64,000 nt of DNA from Cellulosimicrobium funkei. GTDB lineage: Bacteria > Actinomycetota > Actinomycetes > Actinomycetales > Cellulomonadaceae. Location: positions 62,001 through 126,000 of the forward strand of contig NZ_JNBQ01000006.1 in NCBI RefSeq assembly GCF_001019615.1. Reading direction: 5' to 3'. The number at the start of each line of letters is the position of its first letter. Position 1 is the first letter of the stretch. Made by a program: the position numbers and the translations under genes. Positions 44,621 through 51,873 of the stretch are shown here, one piece after another. The notes beneath the pieces are model-generated. The model was not told the DNA's origin. It worked only from the letters and a program-made list of their open reading frames with translations, and ran no database searches.

Positions 44621-45889
44621 GTGGAATCGGCCTCGGGGATCGTCGCGCTCGCGGTGTTCCTGCTGTGGGTCGGGTTCTACGTCCCGCACCGGGTGCGCCA
44701 CCGGCAGCAGCTGCTGGAGGCGCGCACGGGCGACCGCTTCTCCGGCTCCCTGCGCGTCCTGGCCGTCGCCGGCCCGGGCGGCGGAGGGATCGACCGCTGG
44801 GACGCGCGGCTCGACGGCGTCACGACCGTCGCTGCGATCGCCTCCGGTCCCGCCGGCGGTGGTCGCCCCCTGCTCGGGGGAGCGGGGCCGCAGGCCCGGT
44901 CCGAGGACCGGACGCACGAGGAGGAGGGAACGCACGCCATGGGGAGCACCGAGAGCGCGTCACCCTCGCGCGGGGCACCGCCGCGCCGTCAGCCGGTGTC
45001 CGAGCAGTCCCGCCTCGCCCTCCTCGAGCGGCGCGCCGCCGCGGCGCGCCGTCGTCTCACGCTGACGGTCGTGCTGCTGCTCGCCAGCGTCGCGGTGTGG
45101 GTCGTCGTCGCGCTCGGGTACCTCCCGTGGTGGGCCGGCGTGGTCCCGACGGCGTTCCTCGGGCTCATGCTCGTGCTGGGCCGTCGTGCGGTGCTCGCCG
45201 CGCAGCGGTCCGACGCCGCGTGGCTGGCCGAGCGTCGTGCCGCCGCCCGCGCCGCGCGCGGGACCGTCCTGGGGGCGCCGCCCGCGCCCCGGGGCGCCCG
45301 TCCGCGCGTCACCGGCCGCGCCGTGCACGGGTCGCAGGTGAGCACGCAGATGATCCCGCGCGTCACGCCCCAGGACCTCGCGCGGGCGAACGCCACCGCG
45401 GAGGCGCTCTCCGGGACGTCCGCGGCGTCCGCCTCGTCGCCGCGCGAGCGCGTGACCGCGTCGAGCACGACGGCGGCCGAGGACTCCGGCTCCGAGGAGC
45501 CCGCCACTGCCCGCGGGGGCTCGGGCGCGACGTCGGTGGTCGTCACGGAGACGTCGGTCGAGGCGACGGAGGTCGTCGAGGTCGAGATCGTCGACGAGGA
45601 CCACGTGCCCTCGGGCCGCGCCTGGGACCCAGTGCCCGTGCCGCCTCCGACGTACACGATGAAGCCGACGGCACCGCGCCGCGAGCCCGCCCCGCTCACG
45701 GACGACGACGTCGTCTCGCCCGCGCGGGCGGGCGCCGCACCCGCTCCGGCCACCGGGGTCGAGGTCGTCGTGGACGTGCCGTCCGGCGCGCCCGAGCCCG
45801 CCGTGGGCGACGAGCGCAAGCCGTCGACCGAGACGCTGGGTCTCGACCTCAACGAGATCCTCGCCCGGCGTCGGGCCGCGGGGCAGTAG
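44621..45889 (+). CDS. SepX/GlpR-like membrane protein of cell division
   Basis: A 422-residue protein. An N-terminal helix (IVALAVFLLWVGFYV) is followed by PHRVRHRQQLLEARTGDRFS, the pattern of actinobacterial SepX/GlpR proteins, which lie after rimJ. Two more helices occur near residues 150-190 (LTVVLLLASVAVWVVVALG and AGVVPTAFLGLMLVLG). The rest is disordered and acidic, ending STETLGLDLNEILARRRAAG. Known members are septum or polar proteins that work with FtsZ or the MoeA-like Glp. Assignment rests on position and N-terminus, not on a full comparison. Confidence 0.62.
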   Translation: MESASGIVALAVFLLWVGFYVPHRVRHRQQLLEARTGDRFSGSLRVLAVAGPGGGGIDRWDARLDGVTTVAAIASGPAGGGRPLLGGAGPQARSEDRTHEEEGTHAMGSTESASPSRGAPPRRQPVSEQSRLALLERRAAAARRRLTLTVVLLLASVAVWVVVALGYLPWWAGVVPTAFLGLMLVLGRRAVLAAQRSDAAWLAERRAAARAARGTVLGAPPAPRGARPRVTGRAVHGSQVSTQMIPRVTPQDLARANATAEALSGTSAASASSPRERVTASSTTAAEDSGSEEPATARGGSGATSVVVTETSVEATEVVEVEIVDEDHVPSGRAWDPVPVPPPTYTMKPTAPRREPAPLTDDDVVSPARAGAAPAPATGVEVVVDVPSGAPEPAVGDERKPSTETLGLDLNEILARRRAAGQ

Positions 45890-45893
45890 CTCC

Positions 45894-45932
45894 CCCCGGG
45901 GGCGGCCGGTTTGGTAGACCCCGCCCCCGGGG
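45894..45932 (+). terminator. Terminator hairpin of the SepX/GlpR-like gene, overlapping the tRNA-Ala promoter
   Basis: Perfect 12-base arms (45894-45905 and 45921-45932) flank a 15-base loop. The loop holds TTGGTA (45911-45916), and TAGTCT (45936-45941) follows the stem, so the -35 of the tRNA-Ala promoter is inside the loop (spacer 19). Confidence 0.65.
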
Positions 45933-45954
45933 TGCTAGTCTGTTCCTCGCTCGA

Positions 45955-46027
45955 GGGGCTATGGCGCAGTTGGTAGCGCGTCTCGTTCGCAATGAGAAGG
46001 TCGGGGGTTCGAATCCCCCTAGCTCCA
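45955..46027 (+). tRNA. tRNA-Ala (CGC anticodon)
   Basis: A 73-base cloverleaf: acceptor GGGGCTA/TAGCTCC with the alanine identity pair G3-U70, anticodon loop TTCGCAA with CGC, and T arm GGGGG-TTCGAAT-CCCCC. CCA is not encoded. Confidence 0.97.
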
Positions 46028-46033
46028 CCCTCG

Positions 46034-46066
46034 AAAGGGCCGCTGACACATATCAGCGGCCCTTTT
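46034..46066 (+). terminator. Intrinsic terminator of tRNA-Ala
   Basis: AAAGGGCCGCTGA (46034-46046) pairs with TCAGCGGCCCTTT (46053-46065) around CACATA, with one further T following: one of the few terminators in the window with T residues. The next 165 bases to 46235 hold no recognised feature. Confidence 0.85.
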
Positions 46067-46235
46067 CGTTCCTGTCGGCGCGCCGAGTCGGCGCGCCGAG
46101 CGGCTGCGCCCACCGCCCGGCTCCGCCCTCGTACCTGGCCACGTCTCGCCCCAGGGCACCGCGACCAAGGCACCTCGGGGTCACGGGTGATTCTCGGCTC
46201 GCTGACCAGCCTCGCCTCGCTCGACCGGTCTCCCC

Positions 46236-46979
46236 ATGCTTCTGTGTGGCCACCGCACCGTTGCCGAGACGAGGGGGCCCGCGTGGGTGCAGCGCTGCTG
46301 CGACGTGGTGTCGTCGGATGAGCCCTTCGCCGCGGCGGTCCAGGTCGTCGCGCCACGAGAGGCCTCGCTGGGGGCGGGCCTGTCGGCCGCGCTGAGCGCG
46401 CGGGGCTGGTGGCCGGTGCGGCGCGAGGTCGTCGCGGGCACCTCGTCGGCGTCGCCCGTCGTGCTCGTCCCGGAGGACGACGCCGGGCGTCCCTTGAAGG
46501 ACGTCGGTGCGCTCGCGTCGGTGCCGGCGGTGTGCATCGCCTCGGCCGACGTGCTGCCGGGGCTTCTCGGCTATGCGGAGCGCGGCGCCGTCGTCCTGCA
46601 CCGGGACGCGCCGTTCGCGCTGCTCGTCCTGCTCATCGAGGACGCGTTGCGCGGCGCCCGGGCGGAGGGTCGCGCAGAGAGCCTTCGCGCCCGCATCGAC
46701 GAGACCCGTGCACTCCGGACCCTCAGCCCCCGCGAGACCGAGACCCTCGTCGACCTCATGGAGGGCCTGACGGCAGCGGACATCGCTGCGCGCACCTTCC
46801 GCTCCCTGCACACCGTGCGGAGCCACATCAAGGCGGTGCTCACCAAGCTCGGCGTGACGTCGCAGACCGCGGCGACCGCTCTCGCGGAACGGTGCGGCGT
46901 GCCGCGGCCGCTGCACCGGGCCAGGGCGCAGTTCACCAATTGTGGCGATGTGCCGCCGGCCGCACGTCGCCGACGCTGA
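46236..46979 (+). CDS. Orphan LuxR-type regulator with receiver-like N-terminus
   Basis: A 247-residue protein. The C-terminal LuxR helix-turn-helix is clear: LSPRETETLVDLMEGLTAAD with TFRSLHTVRSHIKAVLTKLG. Residues ~25-145 have the alternating strand-helix layout of a receiver (SPVVLVPEDDAG, VPAVCIASADV, AVVLHRDAPFALLVLLIEDAL) but lack the phospho-accepting aspartate triad. No kinase is adjacent. It probably controls the two genes downstream. The N-terminal start is uncertain; other starts lie within the first 30 codons. Confidence 0.72.
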   Translation: MLLCGHRTVAETRGPAWVQRCCDVVSSDEPFAAAVQVVAPREASLGAGLSAALSARGWWPVRREVVAGTSSASPVVLVPEDDAGRPLKDVGALASVPAVCIASADVLPGLLGYAERGAVVLHRDAPFALLVLLIEDALRGARAEGRAESLRARIDETRALRTLSPRETETLVDLMEGLTAADIAARTFRSLHTVRSHIKAVLTKLGVTSQTAATALAERCGVPRPLHRARAQFTNCGDVPPAARRRR

Positions 46980-47025
46980 GAGCGGGTCGCACCGGCCCGT
47001 CTGACCTAGTGAAGGGGCACTTGTC

Positions 47026-47601
47026 ATGGCACAGTCAATCGTGGAAGTCGTCAAGGTCATCGCACCGATCGCCCTCCAGGCGCTCGCCACCGCCGCCCAG
47101 GCACTGCTCGCCGACGAGGCGACCGCGGCCGCCGTCGAGCGTCTGCCCGAGAAGAAGGCCGCTCCGGCGGACGACGACTGGGGCGCCATCATCACGACGG
47201 ACACCTGGCAGTTCTGCGAGTCGAAGTTCGCCACGCAGTACGACTACTACTACCAGGGCCTGGGTTCGAAGCCCGTCAACGGTGCGCTGCCCATCGCCGC
47301 CGCCGAGGACATCATCGTGTGGGAGCAGAAGAACAACGTCTCCGACGTCCAGGCGTACCTGCAGACGGTGTTCAGGGACTCGATCGGGGCCTCCGACTCG
47401 ATCGAGATCTCCCAGAACCTGGGGACTCTCTTCATGGACCGCTTCAAGGAGGAGTCCCTCGACTGGACGCCCTTCTCCAAGCGGTACAACTTCCCGGACA
47501 AGCTCATCGTCGACACCTTCATGGTCACGGCCTCCGCCCACGATGAGGACGACAACCTGGCGGGCGTCGCGAGCTACTGCTTCGTCGCCTACAACGGGTG
47601 A
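47026..47601 (+). CDS. Unknown protein, first of an accessory pair
   Basis: A 191-residue acidic protein without recognised domain. Residues 4-29 form a hydrophobic/amphipathic helix (IVEVVKVIAPIALQALATA) too polar at its ends for a cleaved signal. The rest is aromatic-rich, with QYDYYYQGLG and WEQKNNVSDVQAYL, and uses more A/T-ending and Tyr/Asn/Lys codons than neighbouring genes. AAGGGG lies upstream of the ATG. The next gene starts 6 bases after its stop, so they form an operon and may be functional partners. Confidence 0.65.
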   Translation: MAQSIVEVVKVIAPIALQALATAAQALLADEATAAAVERLPEKKAAPADDDWGAIITTDTWQFCESKFATQYDYYYQGLGSKPVNGALPIAAAEDIIVWEQKNNVSDVQAYLQTVFRDSIGASDSIEISQNLGTLFMDRFKEESLDWTPFSKRYNFPDKLIVDTFMVTASAHDEDDNLAGVASYCFVAYNG

Positions 47602-47607
47602 CCGGTC

Positions 47608-48339
47608 ATGGTCATCATCTACCGGGGCATGAAGGTGGACCCGGCCCACGACGACCAGCCGCTGGTCGAGGACGGCAACGGGAACGCGCTGGGCGTGCGG
47701 TCGACCGGGGCGAGCCCGGACGTCGTGACCTACCAGCAGAACACCCAGGCGTGGGTCGCGCCGGAGCACCTCGGGGAGCCTCAGGGCATCTCGGTGGCCG
47801 TCGGCTCGGGCTGCAACCTGCCGAACCACCGGCGGCCCAAGGGTGCACCCTGGAACGGGACGGGCGCGGCCGGGCTGCGTGTGTGGCAGCTCGACTCCGC
47901 CACGCTCACGCCGGCCCAGCTCGCTGCGGTCGCGGCGCCGATCCCGGGCCAGCCGCACCACTACGTCGTCGCGCCCGGAGAGGCGATGTCGCTCGCGCAG
48001 TACCAGGGCTACGTCGCGGGCACGATGGGAGACTGGACGTTCGCGCCCGACCCGGATCCCGTGTGCGTGGCGGCAGTCTTCGAAGGAGCAGCGGTGGAAC
48101 CGCATCTCGTCCGGCTCGCCGGCGGCGTGGCCGACGGCGACCACCCTGCCGAGCTCGTCGACGCGATCGTCGAGGCCAACCGGGCGGGCACCGGCCGCGA
48201 CGAGCTGATCGCCGGGATCGAGTCCGAGGTCGCTCGTGCCGAGGCAGCCGGGAACGACGACGGGGCCGAACGGCTGCGCGGGGTGCTCGACCGCCTGACC
48301 GGGTGGTGTGCTCCGTCGAGCCGGATCGAGCTGACCTGA
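47608..48339 (+). CDS. Unknown protein, second of the accessory pair; distant ADP-ribosyltransferase look possible
   Basis: A 243-residue protein without recognised family. It opens MVIIYRGMKVDPAH and later has GISVAVGSG and HHYVVAPGEAMSLAQYQGY. The early YRG, a central strand with Ser and a late HYVVxP with Glu recall the R-S-E layout of small ADP-ribosyltransferase toxins such as Tse2, but this is only pattern resemblance. The last ~75 residues are a separate helical region (VDAIVEANRAGTGRDELIAG). No signal peptide. If the first part is a toxin, the preceding gene might encode its partner. Confidence 0.6.
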   Translation: MVIIYRGMKVDPAHDDQPLVEDGNGNALGVRSTGASPDVVTYQQNTQAWVAPEHLGEPQGISVAVGSGCNLPNHRRPKGAPWNGTGAAGLRVWQLDSATLTPAQLAAVAAPIPGQPHHYVVAPGEAMSLAQYQGYVAGTMGDWTFAPDPDPVCVAAVFEGAAVEPHLVRLAGGVADGDHPAELVDAIVEANRAGTGRDELIAGIESEVARAEAAGNDDGAERLRGVLDRLTGWCAPSSRIELT

Positions 48340-48465
48340 GCCGTCGTCACGGACGGCGGGAGGTCCTGGCGGGGTCGGAGGTCTGTGGGCCGATCCCGTC
48401 AGGGCCTCCTCGTCACGTCGGTGACGCTCGTCGGTGGCGGTCGGGCAGGCGGGTGCGCGCGCACC

Positions 48466-48471
48466 TATCCT
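48466..48471 (+). promoter_or_regulatory. Leaderless -10 element (TATCCT) for the FGE gene
   Basis: TATCCT is followed by six bases and GTG 48478. Confidence 0.5.
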
Positions 48472-48477
48472 GACCGT

Positions 48478-49380
48478 GTGGCCCTCACCGAGCTCGTCAC
48501 CGTCCCCGGCGGGACGTTCCGCATGGGTTCCGACCGCCACTATCCGGAGGAAGGGCCGGCGCACGACCGGGAGGTCGGGCCGTTCCTGCTGGAGCGGCAC
48601 GCGGTGACGAACGCGCAGTTCGCGGCGTTCGTCGCGGACACCGGCTACGTGACCGTCGCGGAGCGCGCGCCCGACCCGGCCGACTTCCCGGGGGCCGACC
48701 CGGCGGACCTGGTGCCCGGGGGTCTCGTGTTCACCCCGACGCCGGGTCCGGTCGACCTGCGCGACTGGCGGCAGTGGTGGCGGTGGCAGCCGGGGGCGTC
48801 GTGGCGTGCGCCGCAGGGGCCGGGGTCCGACGTCGACGACCGTCTGGACCACCCCGTGGTGCTCGTCGCGTTCGAGGACGCGTCGGCCTACGCGGCGTGG
48901 GCGGGCCGGCGCCTGCCCACGGAGGCCGAGTGGGAGCGCGCGGCGCGGGGCGGGCTGGACGACGCCGAGTTCGCGTGGGGCGACGAGCTCGCGCCGGGCG
49001 GTCGCCCGATGGCGAACACGTGGCGGGGCCGGTTCCCGTACCTCAACGAGGGGTGGGGCGGCACGTCGCCCGTCGGTTCCTACGAGCCGAACGCGTACGG
49101 GCTGGTGGACCTCGTCGGGAACACGTGGGAGTGGACGGCCGACACGTTCGGCCCCCGTCACGTCGTCCCGGGGACGCGCGGGCCCGACGCCGGTGCGCGG
49201 CCGAACCTCCTCGCCCCGACGACGTCGCCGCAGGTCCTGCGCGTCACCAAGGGCGGCTCGCACCTGTGCGCGCCGGAGTACTGCCGCCGGTACCGGCCCG
49301 CGGCCCGGTCCCCGCAGTCGGACGACAGCGCGACGACCCACCTCGGGTTCCGCTGCGCCGCGGACGTCAACGCCGGCTGA
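48478..49380 (+). CDS. Formylglycine-generating enzyme (sulfatase-activating)
   Basis: A 300-residue enzyme that oxidises the active-site cysteine of sulfatases to formylglycine, using copper and oxygen. VTVPGGTFRMGSDRHYPEEG and RLPTEAEWERAARGG mark the FGE-sulfatase fold; GNTWEWTADTF follows. The KGGSHLCAPEYCRRYRPAAR segment holds Cys264 and Cys269, the copper-binding pair with the spacing of Streptomyces FGE. No sulfatase gene lies in the window, so its client must be elsewhere. The start is set by the -10 at 48466. Confidence 0.9.
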   Translation: MALTELVTVPGGTFRMGSDRHYPEEGPAHDREVGPFLLERHAVTNAQFAAFVADTGYVTVAERAPDPADFPGADPADLVPGGLVFTPTPGPVDLRDWRQWWRWQPGASWRAPQGPGSDVDDRLDHPVVLVAFEDASAYAAWAGRRLPTEAEWERAARGGLDDAEFAWGDELAPGGRPMANTWRGRFPYLNEGWGGTSPVGSYEPNAYGLVDLVGNTWEWTADTFGPRHVVPGTRGPDAGARPNLLAPTTSPQVLRVTKGGSHLCAPEYCRRYRPAARSPQSDDSATTHLGFRCAADVNAG

Positions 49381-49388
49381 CGGACGAC

Positions 49389-49417
49389 GAAGGCCCCCGC
49401 CGTCGGCGGGGGCCTTC
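49389..49417 (+). terminator. Terminator hairpin after the FGE gene
   Basis: Perfect 13-base arms (49389-49401 and 49405-49417) around GTC, followed by CTCC. It may also serve the convergent gene from 49462. Confidence 0.85.
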
Positions 49418-49461
49418 CTCCTGTGCAGGGAGCGGATGGAGCGCTCCGTGCGGCGAGCGCG

Positions 49462-49959
49462 TCAGCCGCAGGTGTACGTGACACCGTCCTCGAAGTGCGT
49501 GCCCGGACCGAGCTCGGCGCACTTCTCGAGGACCGCGGAGGTGGTGACGCCGATGATGATGGCGACGACGATCGAGATCACGAGCATGATGGCGCCGACG
49601 ATGATGCCCGCGAGGGCGATGCCGTTCTTGTAGCCGGCCTTCTTCGACTTGTTGTAAGCGATGATGCTGACGATCAGTCCACCGATCGACAGGCAGCCGA
49701 GGAACGACAGCACGAGGCCGACGATGCCCATCGTCTTGCCGGGGTCCTGGGCCGGGGCGGAGTACCCGGGGGTGCCGCCCTGGGGGGCGCCGTACTGCGG
49801 GGACTGCGGAGCGCCGTACTGGGGCGCCTGCGGGGCGCCGTACTGCGGGGCCTGCGGCGGCTGCTGGGGCTGGCCCGGCTGCGGAGCGCCGTACGAGGGC
49901 GGTCCGGACGGCGTCCCGCCGGGCTGCGGGTTCTGGTCGGGCTGGTCGGGGGTCGACAT
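49462..49959 (-). CDS. DUF4190 membrane protein with Pro/Gln-rich repeats
   Basis: A 165-residue protein. Residues 1-75 are Pro/Gln/Gly-rich with four PQYGAPQ-like repeats. Two transmembrane helices follow (TMGIVGLVLSFLGCLSIGGL and IIVGAIMLVISIVVAIIIGV) joined by the conserved AYNKSKKAGYKNG loop of DUF4190. A short outer tail has two cysteines (KCAELG, YTCG). The tail resembles proteins that carry extra outer domains. Function unknown. GAGGAG precedes the ATG. Confidence 0.82.
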   Translation of the reverse strand: MSTPDQPDQNPQPGGTPSGPPSYGAPQPGQPQQPPQAPQYGAPQAPQYGAPQSPQYGAPQGGTPGYSAPAQDPGKTMGIVGLVLSFLGCLSIGGLIVSIIAYNKSKKAGYKNGIALAGIIVGAIMLVISIVVAIIIGVTTSAVLEKCAELGPGTHFEDGVTYTCG

Positions 49960-50148
49960 GCGATCTCCTCGGCGATGGGTTCGGGCCCGGTCAGTATGCC
50001 GGTCGATGCCGCCCGGCGCCCCGAGCGCCCGCGGCGCGTCCCGAACACGGGTCGCGGGCTCGCTCCCCGTCCACCCGACGGGCCGACCGTCACGAGTCCC
50101 ACACATCCCTCGGTCTGCGGGGCGTGGGGCATGCGCGATGATGGGGGC

Positions 50149-51777
50149 GTGAACTCTCGGAAGGTCCGATTCGTCCCTCTCGCCCTCCCCGTCGTCCTCA
50201 GCCTCGGTGCCGCTGCGGCGCTCGGTGGGTGTGCCGCGGAGACCGCGAAGGCCGACGGGCCGTCCTCGGGAGAGACCGGGCTCGTCGCGCGTGCGGCGGA
50301 GCCGAGCGACGGGGTCCTCGTGCTCGACTCGACCGACCCGGCGGAGCTCGCCCTGACGAGCAGCCAGGCGTTCTTCACGTCCGCGCCCGTCGTCGTCCTC
50401 GCCGTCGCCGACGACGAGTCGGCGCGGGCCACGGCGGCTGCCGCGGCGGTCGAGCTCGCCGCGCCCGTCCTCCTCGTCGGCGGGGCCATCTCCGACGGGG
50501 GGCTGCGCACGGAGCTCGCCCGGCTCGGCACGGTCGCGGTCGTCGAGGTGGGCGAGGCGGACGCGCCCCCGGGGCAGGAGGACACGGGAGAGACCCCGGA
50601 GCGCGCGACGCTGGGCGACGTCGAGGGCGTCGAGCGGGTCCTGCTCGACGTGGGGGCGCTCGGCGACGACGGGGCACTCGACCCGCACGACCTCGACGAC
50701 GTCCGTGGCGCGCTGCCCGAGCGCGGCGAGCCGGAGACGCTGACCGAGGTGCTCGCCCTCACCGAGCCGGGGGGCCTCGACGCGCCCGGGGGCCCGCAGG
50801 CCGCGGCGATCGCGACCGCCCGCGCGGCCGGGGCGGTGCCCCTCGAGGTGCCGCGGGGCGACCCGCGCTCCTCGGCGGAGGTCGTCGACGCGATCGCGGC
50901 CGCGAAGGCGCTCGCGGTCGTGGGCATCGGGGAGAGCTTCGGGTCCGCGGAGGACCTGGCGTGGCGGCTGCGCACGGCCGAGGCCGGCGACCTGCTCCCG
51001 AGCGGGTCGCAGCTCGTGCTCGCCGACGGCGTGCGGTACGTGGCGGTCGAGGCGGACGCGGTGACCCCCGGGCTCGAGGCGGTGGGGGAGTGGGCGGTGA
51101 CCGACGCCGTCACGCGCGCGCAGGACGCGGCGGCGTCGTACGCGGAGGCCGTGCCGGAGGAGACCGTGGTCCCGGTGCTCGAGGTCCCGGCGACCCGAGC
51201 GTCGTCGAACCCCGGCGAGGACCGGGACTACTCGACCGAGATCCCGGCCGAGGAGCTGCTGCCGCTCGTGGACGCGGCGGCCGAGGCGGGAGTCATGGTC
51301 GTGCTGCGCCTCGAACCGGGCCGCGCGTCGTTCGACGAGCAGGTGACCGAGTACGCGGACGTGCTCGCCCGCCCGACCGTGGGCGTGGCCCTCGACGTCG
51401 ACGCGCGTCGGGTCGGCGACGGGTCGCCGACCGGCACCGTGGACGCGGCCGAGCTGGGCGCGGCGATCGACGCGGTCGGGGAGGTCGTGCGGACGCAGGG
51501 GCTCCCGCAGAAGCTGGTCGTGCTCCAGCGCTCGGACAAGGACGCGATCCGGGGGGCGTCTGACCTGGACCTGGGGTCGGGAGAGGCGGCCGTGGTCCTC
51601 CAGCCCACCTCGGGCGACAGCTACGGCGCCCGGGTGCGGGACTGGGGGCTGCTCCTGGACGGGCTGCCGCAGGGTGTGGTCGGCGGCTGGACGACCGGTT
51701 CGTCGGACCCTGCCCGTGACGTCGAGGGCGTGCTCTCGCTCGACCCGAGCCCGCGGTACGTCGCGCCGTCGCGCTAG
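50149..51777 (+). CDS. Large predicted lipoprotein of unknown function
   Basis: A 542-residue protein with a lipoprotein signal: VNSRKVRFVPLALPVVLSLG then lipobox LGGC. The mature protein alternates strands and helices. The first half (FFTSAPVVVLAVADDESARA, APVLLVGGAISDGGLRTELA) resembles cell-wall-binding repeat 2-type modules. The second half (VPVLEVPATRASSN, LPLVDAAAEAGVMVVLRLEP, PTVGVALDVDA) reads like a TIM barrel. GATGAT lies 6 bases before GTG 50149, which suggests a leaderless start. Confidence 0.7.
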   Translation: MNSRKVRFVPLALPVVLSLGAAAALGGCAAETAKADGPSSGETGLVARAAEPSDGVLVLDSTDPAELALTSSQAFFTSAPVVVLAVADDESARATAAAAAVELAAPVLLVGGAISDGGLRTELARLGTVAVVEVGEADAPPGQEDTGETPERATLGDVEGVERVLLDVGALGDDGALDPHDLDDVRGALPERGEPETLTEVLALTEPGGLDAPGGPQAAAIATARAAGAVPLEVPRGDPRSSAEVVDAIAAAKALAVVGIGESFGSAEDLAWRLRTAEAGDLLPSGSQLVLADGVRYVAVEADAVTPGLEAVGEWAVTDAVTRAQDAAASYAEAVPEETVVPVLEVPATRASSNPGEDRDYSTEIPAEELLPLVDAAAEAGVMVVLRLEPGRASFDEQVTEYADVLARPTVGVALDVDARRVGDGSPTGTVDAAELGAAIDAVGEVVRTQGLPQKLVVLQRSDKDAIRGASDLDLGSGEAAVVLQPTSGDSYGARVRDWGLLLDGLPQGVVGGWTTGSSDPARDVEGVLSLDPSPRYVAPSR

Positions 51778-51873
51778 CCCGGAGGCGCTTGGCCGCGCCG
51801 GGAGCGGCGGGTTAGGGTGTGTCGCTCGCAAAAGCCGAATCGATTCGATCCCAGCCAGACGACGAGGTACCCG

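Noticed and set aside
46006-46235. Attachment site repeat from the tRNA-Ala 3' end
   Set aside because: No second copy of the tRNA 3' sequence and no integrase gene in the window.
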